Below are positions 9,590 through 17,236 of a stretch of DNA of 64,000 bases, piece by piece; position 1 is the stretch's first letter; each line of letters begins with the position of its first letter. Origin of the DNA: Litoreibacter janthinus (GTDB lineage Bacteria > Pseudomonadota > Alphaproteobacteria > Rhodobacterales > Rhodobacteraceae); NCBI RefSeq assembly GCF_900111945.1, contig NZ_FOYO01000001.1:286251-350250 (forward strand), given 5' to 3'. The notes under the pieces were generated by a model. It was not told the origin of the DNA, did not search any database, and worked only from the letters and a program-made list of their open reading frames with translations. The translations under genes and the position numbers were made by a program.

Positions 9590-9781
9590 ATGAAAAACGA
9601 AGCTAAAGTAGCAACGCTGAACGCAACCGCCGCACAGACCACCGACATGAGCCTTGTTGGCATTCTTGGCGCTGCCGCTCTGGGTATGGCCCTGCTGTTC
9701 GCGGCTGGGTTCGCCCAAGCGTCTGTGATGCATGACACCGCGCATGACCAACGTCATGCGATGGCGTTCCCCTGCCACTAA
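9590..9781 (+). CDS. cbtB: CbtB, cobalt transporter small subunit
   Basis: A 63-aa protein with one transmembrane helix (about 21-43, LVGILGAAALGMALLFAAGF) and the diagnostic C-terminal histidine motif ending RHAMAFPCH, expected to bind cobalt. The CbtAB pair is a predicted B12-regulated cobalt transporter, and its position directly behind the riboswitch agrees. ATG 9590 has GGAG 7 nt upstream; an in-frame ATG at 9539 lies inside the riboswitch P1 and is rejected. It is followed by cbtA after 15 bp. Confidence 0.9.
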   Translation: MKNEAKVATLNATAAQTTDMSLVGILGAAALGMALLFAAGFAQASVMHDTAHDQRHAMAFPCH

Positions 9782-9796
9782 CCACCACCAAGCAAC

Positions 9797-10480
9797 ATGT
9801 TTAAAACTTTGCTGACCAGCGCGATATTCGCTGGCGTGGCCGTCGGTTTAATTGCCGCCGTGCTTCAGCTTTGGTTGGTCACCCCATCGCTGCTTGAGGC
9901 GGAGCTATACGAGTCTGGCTCCCGTATTCACTTCGCGGTTGACGGCTCCACCCAAAGCGATGCTGGCGCACCTTCGCCATTGGACGATCCTGCACGTCAT
10001 CTGATGACCATGGCGTTCAATATCATCGTGTTCTGCGCCTTCGCGTTGTTTATCGTTGTGGGCTACGCGTTGACAGAGCGCGCAGGCCACGACGTCTCGC
10101 CACGCAGCGGTTTGATTTGGGGGCTTGCTGGATTTATCGCCGTGCAACTTGCCCCTGCGATCGGCATGCCGCCTGAACTGCCCGGAACTGTTGCTGCCGA
10201 AGTCGAGCTGCGGCAGCTTTGGTGGATATCCACGGTGATCGCGACGGCATTGGGACTGGGCTTAATTGCCTTTGGCCCGTGGATGGCGGGCGTTGCGGGT
10301 GCGGCCCTGATCGCCGTGCCCCACATTGTTGGCGCACCTCATCTGGACACCTATTTCGGCGTCGCGCCACCTGAATTGTCGGCGCATTTCGTCACCGCCT
10401 CTCTCGGCACCTCGGCTGTGCTATGGTCCCTTCTAGGCCTGTTCACCGCCATCTTCTGGACCAAATTCAAGGACGCCTGA
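9797..10480 (+). CDS. cbtA: CbtA, cobalt transporter membrane subunit
   Basis: A 227-aa membrane protein with about five to six hydrophobic segments, starting MFKTLLTSAIFAGVAVGLIA, the usual CbtA N-terminus. Further segments occur near residues 75-95, 108-125, 148-185 and 205-222. The conserved PELPGTVAAEV and WWISTVIATALGL stretches are also present. It works with CbtB, presumably in cobalt import under control of the B12 riboswitch. Two bases separate it from cobW. Confidence 0.9.
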   Translation: MFKTLLTSAIFAGVAVGLIAAVLQLWLVTPSLLEAELYESGSRIHFAVDGSTQSDAGAPSPLDDPARHLMTMAFNIIVFCAFALFIVVGYALTERAGHDVSPRSGLIWGLAGFIAVQLAPAIGMPPELPGTVAAEVELRQLWWISTVIATALGLGLIAFGPWMAGVAGAALIAVPHIVGAPHLDTYFGVAPPELSAHFVTASLGTSAVLWSLLGLFTAIFWTKFKDA

Positions 10481-10481
10481 C

Positions 10482-11546
10482 ATGCAAGCTAAGATCCCTG
10501 CCACCGTCGTCACCGGCTTCCTCGGCGCGGGCAAAACCACGCTGATCCGCCACATGCTGGAGAACGCCAACGGCAAGCGCATCGCTCTGATCATCAACGA
10601 GTTTGGTGACCTTGGCGTGGACGGCGACATCCTCAAAGGTTGCGGCGACGAAACCTGCTCCGAAGACGACATCATGGAACTGTCGAATGGTTGCATCTGC
10701 TGCACCGTGGCGGACGACTTTGTGCCGACCATGGAAAAGCTACTGGCTCGCGAGAACCGCCCTGACCACATCGTCATCGAGACATCCGGCCTCGCGCTGC
10801 CGCAACCGCTGATCCGCGCGTTCAACTGGCCCGATATTTCCACGAAGGTGACTGTCGATGGCGTCGTGACCGTGGTCGACGGCAAAGCCGTCAGCGAGGG
10901 TCGTTTCGCTCACAACGTCGCCGCCGTGGATGCCCAACGCAAGCTGGACGAGAACCTTGACCACGAGACGCCACTGTCGGAGCTGTTCGAGGACCAGATC
11001 GCTTGCGCAGACATGATCGTGGTCAATAAATCCGACCTTTTGGCGGAAGGCGAGGCTGACGCTTTGGTTGCCACCTTGAAAGCTGACAGCCGCGACGGCG
11101 TTCAGGTTGTGCGGACGTCAATGGGCAAAGTTCCTGTCGATGTTTTGCTGGGTCAAGGCATCGGCGCGGAACGCGATCTGGACGCCCGTCATGAAGTGCA
11201 TCACCACCACCATGATCATGACGATGACGACCATCATGATGATCACCACCACGAACATGGACACGACGAGTTCGAAAGCTTCGTCGTCACCCGCGCTGAA
11301 ATCACAGACCCAAAAGCCTTCGCGGAACGCGTGGCAGACATCATCCGCAGCCACGACATTTTGCGTCTCAAAGGATTCGCCGCTGTAGCGGGCAAACCGA
11401 TGCGACTGACGCTGCAAGCGGTCGGCCCGCGCGTTGACACGTATTTCGACCGCCCCTTCGGCACCGACCCGCGCGAGACGCGGCTGGTCGTGATCGGAGA
11501 GGCCGGTTTGGATCGCGCTGCGATCGAGGCCGCGCTGCAGGCATGA
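10482..11546 (+). CDS. cobW: CobW-family metallochaperone GTPase
   Basis: A 354-aa G3E P-loop GTPase. Walker A is GFLGAGKT (12-19), the metal motif is CICC (71-74), and the guanine motif is NKSD (about 183-186). Next come a His/Asp-rich metal-binding stretch (DNA 11195-11266; roughly 14 His and 10 Asp in 26 residues) and a CobW C-terminal domain (about 270-350). Context behind a B12 riboswitch and next to cobN points to delivery of cobalt for cobalamin rather than to the zinc role of COG0523 relatives. It ends in an ATGA overlap with the GNAT gene. Confidence 0.92.
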   Translation: MQAKIPATVVTGFLGAGKTTLIRHMLENANGKRIALIINEFGDLGVDGDILKGCGDETCSEDDIMELSNGCICCTVADDFVPTMEKLLARENRPDHIVIETSGLALPQPLIRAFNWPDISTKVTVDGVVTVVDGKAVSEGRFAHNVAAVDAQRKLDENLDHETPLSELFEDQIACADMIVVNKSDLLAEGEADALVATLKADSRDGVQVVRTSMGKVPVDVLLGQGIGAERDLDARHEVHHHHHDHDDDDHHDDHHHEHGHDEFESFVVTRAEITDPKAFAERVADIIRSHDILRLKGFAAVAGKPMRLTLQAVGPRVDTYFDRPFGTDPRETRLVVIGEAGLDRAAIEAALQA

Positions 11547-11989
11547 TCGTCGAACGGGCAGACCCGCGCGATCCACGGGCGACAGCGTTGCTGCAAGCCA
11601 GCCACGCGCTGATGGAAAGCCTGTTTCCGCCCGAAGACAATCACTACCTGTCGATCGACGCCCTGTGCGTGCCCGAGGTCCATTTCTTCGTTGCACGTGA
11701 GGGTGACGCCACCCTCGGCTGCGGTGCGCTCAAAGTTCAGGGCGAATATGGCGAACTGAAGTCCATGTTCACCTCCGAAGCTGCGCGCGGCAAGGGCGCG
11801 GCCTCGGCCATTCTGACACATATCGAGACGCGGGCGCGCGACTTGGGCCTGACCAATCTCAAGCTGGAAACCGGCGACCTTCTACACGCGGCTCATAAGC
11901 TATACGCCAAGCACGGGTTTACGCCTTGTGGTCCGTTCGGTAGCTACGAAGCCAACAAAAGCAGCCTGTTCATGGAAAAACCGCTTTAG
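11543..11989 (+). CDS. GNAT-family N-acetyltransferase in the cobalamin operon
   Basis: A 148-aa single-domain acetyltransferase. The acetyl-CoA site (motif A) is visible as LKSMFTSEAARGKGAASAIL (about 72-91), followed by LKLETGD and YAKHGF of motif B. It resembles the amino-acid-acetylating YpeA/PhnO-like group more than ribosomal protein acetylases. It starts inside the cobW stop (ATGA), so it belongs to the operon. The substrate is unknown; a corrinoid-related role is not demonstrated. Confidence 0.8.
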   Translation: MIVERADPRDPRATALLQASHALMESLFPPEDNHYLSIDALCVPEVHFFVAREGDATLGCGALKVQGEYGELKSMFTSEAARGKGAASAILTHIETRARDLGLTNLKLETGDLLHAAHKLYAKHGFTPCGPFGSYEANKSSLFMEKPL

Positions 11990-12015
11990 GTTTCGCTTGG
12001 CATAACCATTCCCGC

Positions 12016-12030
12016 CGGAGGCATCCTCCG
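12016..12030 (+). other. small hairpin before cobN
   Basis: CGGAGG (12016-12021), loop CAT and CCTCCG (12025-12030) form a perfect 6-bp stem 20 bp upstream of the cobN ATG. The GGAGG inside it is too far from the start to be the Shine-Dalgarno. There is no T-run. Possible roles are RNA processing or partial attenuation. Confidence 0.3.
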
Positions 12031-12049
12031 CCAGCAATAAGGCGCTGAC

Positions 12050-15000
12050 ATGCACCTACTCGCCGCCACCCCCGGAAGCATCGACAATGGTCAAGAGCCT
12101 GTTGATCTGGGACAGACTCCTGCCGATCTGGTGTTTATCTCTGCCGCAGATACCGAGCTGGCCGCCCTGTCTGCCGCGCGTGGGGAGATGGACGCTCCAC
12201 CAACGCTGCGACTGGCCTCCATGATGCATTTGATGCACCCGATGTCGGTCGATCTGCACATCGAGGCCTGCGCCACCAAATCTAAGCTTGTGATCGCCCG
12301 CGTCCTTGGCGGGACCGGCTACTGGAAATACGGCGCTGAACAATACGCAGCCCACCTGCATGACGCGGGCATCCCTTTGGTCCTGCTGCCAGGAGATGAC
12401 AAACCCGACGCGGAGCTGCGCGGGCTTTCAACCGTTTCGGACGAAGAGTACGACGCGCTTTGGGCGTATCTGGTTGAAGGCGGCCCAGCCAATACCGAAA
12501 ATTTCTTGCGCTACGCCCAGTCCATGATCACGCAAGATGAACGCCCCATGCCAGCCGCGCCGTTGTTGCGCGCGGGCGTCTACTGGCCTGGCGCGGGCAT
12601 CTCCGATTTGGCGGCGGCGCAAGAGGCGTGGACCCACGACGCTCCCGTAGTCCCGCTGATTTTCTACCGCGCATTGGTGCAAGGCGCGGGGCTGAACCCC
12701 GTCAATCGTTTGGTCAAATCGCTGCTGCGTGCGGGCCTGAACCCATTGCCGGTCTTTGTCGCATCGTTGAAAGACCCGATCAGCCTCGCCACGCTGGAGA
12801 ACCTGTTCACGCAAGCCCCGCCAGACGTGATCCTGAATGCGACGTCATTCGCTACCGGATCGCCGCATCAAGGCGACACCGAAGCATTCAATCCGTTGGC
12901 AGCGCCATTCGCCAACAAGGCACCGATTTTTCAGGTCATCTTTTCCGGCTCGACGGAAGCGGCATGGGCGGATGGCCTCACGGGTCTGTCCGGTCGCGAC
13001 ATTGCGATGAACGTGGCCCTGCCCGAAGTTGATGGCCGCATCCTGTCCCGCGCTGTCAGCTTTAAGGACGAAGCCTATTTCGACGAGGCGACCGAGTGCC
13101 CCATTGCCACGTACCGCGCACGCGGGGATCGCATCCAGTTCGTGGCCGATCTTGCGACGAACTGGGCGAAACTGCGCCACGCCAAAACCGCGGAGCGAAA
13201 GGTAGCCCTGATCCTCGCCAACTATCCCAACAAGGACGGGCGGTTGGCCAACGGGGTCGGGCTGGACACCCCCGCAGCAACATCTCATGTGTTGGATTTG
13301 CTGGCTGGCCAAGGCTACCACGTGGCGAACGCGCCTGCAGATAGTGACGCCTTGATGAAAGCCATGATGGCGGGGCCGACAAATTGGCTGACCGACCGCC
13401 ATGTGCGCACCGGCGGCGTCGATCTATCGCTTGCTGCATATCACCGCGACTATGGGCAGCTACCCTACGCCCTACGACAAGAGATCGAAGACCGCTGGGG
13501 CGGCCCCGAGGCCGACCCCTTCTTCACCGCAGGAGAAGTTGATTGCGGGCACTTTGCTTTGTCGATCTTGCAATACGGCAACGTGGTCGTGGGCCTGCAG
13601 CCCGCGCGGGGCTATAACATCGACCCGACCGAAACCTACCATTCGCCGGACCTGGTGCCGCCGCACAATTACCTCGCCTTCTACTTCTGGCTGCGCCACG
13701 AATTTGGCGCGCATGCTATTGTCCACATGGGCAAGCACGGCAACCTCGAATGGTTGCCCGGAAAAGCGCTGGCCCTGTCCGAAGAATGCTGGCCCGAAGC
13801 GGTACTTGGCCCCATGCCCCACATTTACCCGTTCATTGTGAACGACCCGGGCGAAGGCACTCAGGCCAAACGCCGTGCGCAAGCCGTCATCATCGACCAC
13901 CTTACACCGCCGATGACACGGGCGGAAACCTACGGGCCGCTCAAAGACCTAGAGGCGCTGGTCGACGAATACTACGAAGCTGCGGGCGTTGACCCGCGCC
14001 GCATCGAACACCTGCGCCGCGAAATCCTGTCGATGACCTCGGCGACGGGGTTGTCGGACGACGTGGGGTTTTCGGGGGATGAAGAGGGGGATCTTGCCAA
14101 GCTCGACGCATATTTGTGCGAACTGAAAGAGGCTCAGATCCGCGACGGCCTGCATGTCTTCGGGATTTCGCCCGAGGGGGTGCAAGCCCGCGACCTGACC
14201 ATAGCATTGACCCGCGTGGCCCGCGGAGACGGCGCAGGACCGGACGCATCGCTGATCCGCGCATTGGCCGACGATCTTGGACTGGGGTTCGACCCGCTCT
14301 CCGCAGATCTGGCCGAGCCTTGGGCCGGACCGCGCCCCGAGGTTTTAACAGGTGACAAGTGGCGCAGCACTGGCGACACCGTGGAGCGACTGGAGGAGTT
14401 GGCGATCCGCCTGATGGAAGGTGACACGCCGCCCGGCCCCGCCAGCGCTGACGTCATCAATCACATCCGCAACCATGTGCAGCCGACTGTGGCGGCGTGT
14501 GGCCCCATGGAAGGGGCGGGCCTTCTCAGCGCCCTCAGGGGGCACTTCGTCGCCCCGGCGCCCTCCGGCGCACCAACCCGCGGGCGTATGGATGTGCTGC
14601 CGACCGGGCGGAATTTCTTCTCCGTCGACAGCCGTGCGGTCCCTACGCCGACGGCGTGGGCCTTGGGGTGGAAATCCGCCAACATGCTCATCGAGAAACA
14701 CCTGCAAATCCATGGCGACTGGCCCCGCGCGTTGCTTCTGAACGCTTGGGGAACCGCCAATATGCGAACTGGAGGGGACGACATCGCGCAAGCCTTGGCC
14801 CTGATGGGCTGCAAGCCGAAATGGGACGCCGCCAACCGCCGCGTCACGGGTTTTGAGATCCTCCCGATGGGAGTATTGGGCCGCCCGCGCGTGGACGTGA
14901 CCTTGCGCGTGTCGGGATTCTTCCGCGACGCCTTCCCGCAACTGATAGCACTCGTCGACAGCGCGGCGCGCGCGGTGATGGAGCTTGACGAGACGGACGC

Positions 15001-15721
15001 CGACAACCCTGCCCGCGCGAACGGTGGCGCACACCGCGTCTTCGGCTCGAAGCCCGGGGCGTATGGCGCGGGGCTGCAGGCCATGATCGACGAACGCCTC
15101 TGGTCGGACAAATCCGACCTTGCCGAGGCCTATCTGGAATGGGGCAGCTACGCTTACGGAAAGGGCGCAGAAGGCACCCGCGACCGAACAGGGTTTGAGG
15201 CACGATTGGGACAAGCTGAAGCGGTGGTTCAAAACCAAGACAACCGCGAGCATGACCTGCTGGACAGCGACGACTACTACCAGTTCGAGGGGGGTGCTGC
15301 GGCGGCAATCGAGACGCTTCAAGGCCGCGCGCGTCCGGTCTATCACAACGACCATTCCCGCCCTGACCGCCCGGTCATTCGTACATTGGAAGACGAGATC
15401 GGCCGCGTTGTGCGATCCCGTGTGGTGAACCCCAAGTGGATCGAAGGCGTCAAGCGCCACGGCTACAAAGGTGCCTTCGAGATGGCCGCGACCTTGGACT
15501 ACCTATTTGCTTTCGCCGCCACCACAGGCGCCGCCAAATCACACCATTTCGATTTGGTGCATCAAGCATATCTTGAGGACGACAACACGCGCGACTTCAT
15601 CGAGGAACATAACCCCGCAGCGCTGCGTGAAATGGCTGAGCGGCTGCAGGAGGCGATGGATCGTGGCCTGTGGACACCCAAGTCCAATTCCGCCCGCGCG
15701 TTGATCGAACGCCTGCTGTGA
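12050..15721 (+). CDS. cobN: cobaltochelatase subunit CobN
   Basis: A 1223-aa large subunit of the ATP-dependent aerobic cobaltochelatase, which inserts cobalt into hydrogenobyrinic acid a,c-diamide together with CobS and CobT (not in this window). Family hallmarks are KLVIARVLGGTGYWKYG near residue 80, HMGKHGNLEWLPGKALALSE (about 560-580), and the C-terminal DSDDYYQFEGGAAAAI and AYGKGAEGTRDR segments. The length is standard. It lies 60 bp behind the GNAT gene and ends in a GTGA overlap with a second GNAT gene, so it is read as part of the riboswitch-controlled operon. Confidence 0.95.
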   Translation: MHLLAATPGSIDNGQEPVDLGQTPADLVFISAADTELAALSAARGEMDAPPTLRLASMMHLMHPMSVDLHIEACATKSKLVIARVLGGTGYWKYGAEQYAAHLHDAGIPLVLLPGDDKPDAELRGLSTVSDEEYDALWAYLVEGGPANTENFLRYAQSMITQDERPMPAAPLLRAGVYWPGAGISDLAAAQEAWTHDAPVVPLIFYRALVQGAGLNPVNRLVKSLLRAGLNPLPVFVASLKDPISLATLENLFTQAPPDVILNATSFATGSPHQGDTEAFNPLAAPFANKAPIFQVIFSGSTEAAWADGLTGLSGRDIAMNVALPEVDGRILSRAVSFKDEAYFDEATECPIATYRARGDRIQFVADLATNWAKLRHAKTAERKVALILANYPNKDGRLANGVGLDTPAATSHVLDLLAGQGYHVANAPADSDALMKAMMAGPTNWLTDRHVRTGGVDLSLAAYHRDYGQLPYALRQEIEDRWGGPEADPFFTAGEVDCGHFALSILQYGNVVVGLQPARGYNIDPTETYHSPDLVPPHNYLAFYFWLRHEFGAHAIVHMGKHGNLEWLPGKALALSEECWPEAVLGPMPHIYPFIVNDPGEGTQAKRRAQAVIIDHLTPPMTRAETYGPLKDLEALVDEYYEAAGVDPRRIEHLRREILSMTSATGLSDDVGFSGDEEGDLAKLDAYLCELKEAQIRDGLHVFGISPEGVQARDLTIALTRVARGDGAGPDASLIRALADDLGLGFDPLSADLAEPWAGPRPEVLTGDKWRSTGDTVERLEELAIRLMEGDTPPGPASADVINHIRNHVQPTVAACGPMEGAGLLSALRGHFVAPAPSGAPTRGRMDVLPTGRNFFSVDSRAVPTPTAWALGWKSANMLIEKHLQIHGDWPRALLLNAWGTANMRTGGDDIAQALALMGCKPKWDAANRRVTGFEILPMGVLGRPRVDVTLRVSGFFRDAFPQLIALVDSAARAVMELDETDADNPARANGGAHRVFGSKPGAYGAGLQAMIDERLWSDKSDLAEAYLEWGSYAYGKGAEGTRDRTGFEARLGQAEAVVQNQDNREHDLLDSDDYYQFEGGAAAAIETLQGRARPVYHNDHSRPDRPVIRTLEDEIGRVVRSRVVNPKWIEGVKRHGYKGAFEMAATLDYLFAFAATTGAAKSHHFDLVHQAYLEDDNTRDFIEEHNPAALREMAERLQEAMDRGLWTPKSNSARALIERLL

Positions 15722-16185
15722 GTGCTGTGTTCAAAGCCGCGCCGGACTACGATCCATCCGCTCTGCTGACGCTCATCAGATTGGCTTTTGAGGAGCAAAA
15801 AGGTCGGATCGACCCACCGTCCTCTATGAACAAATTGCGACCGCCTGACATAGCGGCGCATTTGGCGCAGGAAATGGTTTTCGTGGTTGAGCAAGAAGGC
15901 GCGCCGGTGGCCTGCCTGTTTGGAACCCGCAAACCAGGTGCGCTCTATGTCAGCAAACTGTCAGTGCGACCAGACCATCGGGGCGGGGGTCTGGCCCGTG
16001 CCCTGCTAAACGCGGCAGAGGGAGAGGCCCGTGTCCAAGGGTTGCAACATCTGGAACTTATCTCGCGCCGCGAATTGACGGACAATCACGCACTGTTCCG
16101 CCATCTGGGATTCGAGAAATTCGCGGAAGGCAGCCACCCGGGCTATGACACAGTGACCGAATTCCATTTCCGCAAGATGCTTTAA
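15718..16185 (+). CDS. GNAT-family N-acetyltransferase downstream of cobN
   Basis: A 155-aa acetyltransferase with the motif-A segment VRPDHRGGGLARALLNAAE (about 83-101) and the motif-B end FRHLGFEKF. The GTG start at 15718 overlaps the cobN stop (GTGA), indicating translational coupling. A start further upstream inside cobN is possible in frame but unlikely. It is not a close copy of the GNAT protein at 11543. The substrate is unknown. Confidence 0.78.
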   Translation: MSAVFKAAPDYDPSALLTLIRLAFEEQKGRIDPPSSMNKLRPPDIAAHLAQEMVFVVEQEGAPVACLFGTRKPGALYVSKLSVRPDHRGGGLARALLNAAEGEARVQGLQHLELISRRELTDNHALFRHLGFEKFAEGSHPGYDTVTEFHFRKML

Positions 16186-16192
16186 CCTTCGC

Positions 16193-16483
16193 TCAGCACA
16201 AAATGTCAGCCTGCACCAACGCCACATCGCCGGTGACAGAGCTTCGCACGACGCTACAGCCTGTTACCTGTTCAATCGCAGTGGCGCCCGCAGCGAAGAC
16301 ATTTCTCGCATCAGGGCGGCGCATGATGTTGGTCCGGTACGCTTCTGCACGTGTGTCATTGTAATTCACTCTAAACGCGTAGACCCCGACCTGCGAAGTT
16401 CCATTGCGCCCGCCCTTGAGGCCCACACTTGGCGCGCCACATGCGGTTAGGGTCGTCAGACAAAACAGAAGCACAGCGCGCAT
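16193..16483 (-). CDS. small putative lipoprotein
   Basis: A 96-aa protein starting MRAVLLFCLTTLTACGAPS, which is a type II signal with lipobox LTAC and a lipidation site at Cys15. The mature part has no family I recognise. It contains FRVNYNDTRAEAYRTNIMRR and ends VALVQADILC, with a possible disulphide between that Cys and the one in TGCSVV. The start at 16483 is chosen because the signal peptide begins there, although the frame extends to 16564. It is convergent with the GNAT gene (7 bp). Confidence 0.65.
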   Translation of the reverse strand: MRAVLLFCLTTLTACGAPSVGLKGGRNGTSQVGVYAFRVNYNDTRAEAYRTNIMRRPDARNVFAAGATAIEQVTGCSVVRSSVTGDVALVQADILC

Positions 16484-16614
16484 GGTTTTTTTCCTAGTTA
16501 AGACGTTCAGTTCCCAAGTTTGCGACGACTTACCTAACAAACCCTTACCCTTTGGGGCTTGCATCGCAGCCCTGCGTCCAACAGGTTACGCGCGACCCAT
16601 TAGCGGAGCGCCCG

Positions 16615-17235
16615 ATGACCCAAGAAACCCCAGACGACCTGACCCGCCACGCCACCAAAATGGCCAAGAAGAAAGCCGCGCGCGACAAGATCATGGCGAC
16701 CAAGACCGACAAGCGCGGGCTGATCATCGTGCATACCGGCAAAGGCAAAGGCAAAAGCTCTGCCGCGTTCGGGATGATCTTCCGCTGCATCGCGCATGAC
16801 ATGAAATGCGCTGTCGTTCAGTTCATCAAAGGCGGGATGAGCACAGGAGAGCGCGACCTGATCCTTGGCAAGTTCTCAGACATCTGCGAGTTCCACACGA
16901 TGGGCGAAGGTTTCACCTGGGAAACCCAAGACAAATCCCGCGACATCGAGATGGCACAGGCCGCATGGGCCAAGGCCAAAGAGTTGATCCGCGACCCGTC
17001 CAACCACATGGTGCTGCTGGACGAGATCAACATCGCGCTGCGCTATGACTACATCGACATCAATGAGGTCGTGACCTTCCTAGCCGAAGAAAAGCCCGAC
17101 ATGACCCATGTGGTTCTGACCGGCCGCAATGCGAAGGACGAGCTGATCGAAATCGCTGACCTCGTGACCGAGATGGAGCTTATCAAACACCCCTTCCGGT
17201 CGGGCATCAAAGCGCAAATCGGGGTGGAGTTTTAA
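16615..17235 (+). CDS. cobO: cob(I)yrinic acid a,c-diamide adenosyltransferase
   Basis: A 206-aa CobO/BtuR-type ATP:corrinoid adenosyltransferase, which adds the upper adenosyl ligand to reduced corrinoids. The P-loop is GKGKGKSS (42-49). The following helices carry AVVQFIKGGMSTGER and LDEINIALRYDYID, both typical of the family. The C-terminus KHPFRSGIKAQIGVEF is the usual end. GGAG lies 7 nt before ATG 16615; an in-frame ATG at 16552 is judged too early. It has its own promoter region after the divergent lipoprotein gene and is convergent with the ThDP enzyme gene. Confidence 0.93.
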   Translation: MTQETPDDLTRHATKMAKKKAARDKIMATKTDKRGLIIVHTGKGKGKSSAAFGMIFRCIAHDMKCAVVQFIKGGMSTGERDLILGKFSDICEFHTMGEGFTWETQDKSRDIEMAQAAWAKAKELIRDPSNHMVLLDEINIALRYDYIDINEVVTFLAEEKPDMTHVVLTGRNAKDELIEIADLVTEMELIKHPFRSGIKAQIGVEF

Positions 17236-17236
17236 C

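Noticed and set aside
9182..9778. In-frame upstream extension of smc adding 199 residues.
   Set aside because: It is antisense to a clear cobalamin riboswitch and cbtB, has no SMC homology, and the conserved SMC N-terminus begins at 9181.
11195..11266. CAC/CAT/GAT/GAC-rich tract looked at as a DNA microsatellite.
   Set aside because: It is in frame, codes for the metal-binding His/Asp tract of CobW and uses mixed codons, so protein selection explains it.
14345..15460. Minus-strand open frame of about 370 codons inside cobN.
   Set aside because: cobN is unmistakable on the plus strand; the antisense frame has no recognisable motif and arises from codon bias.
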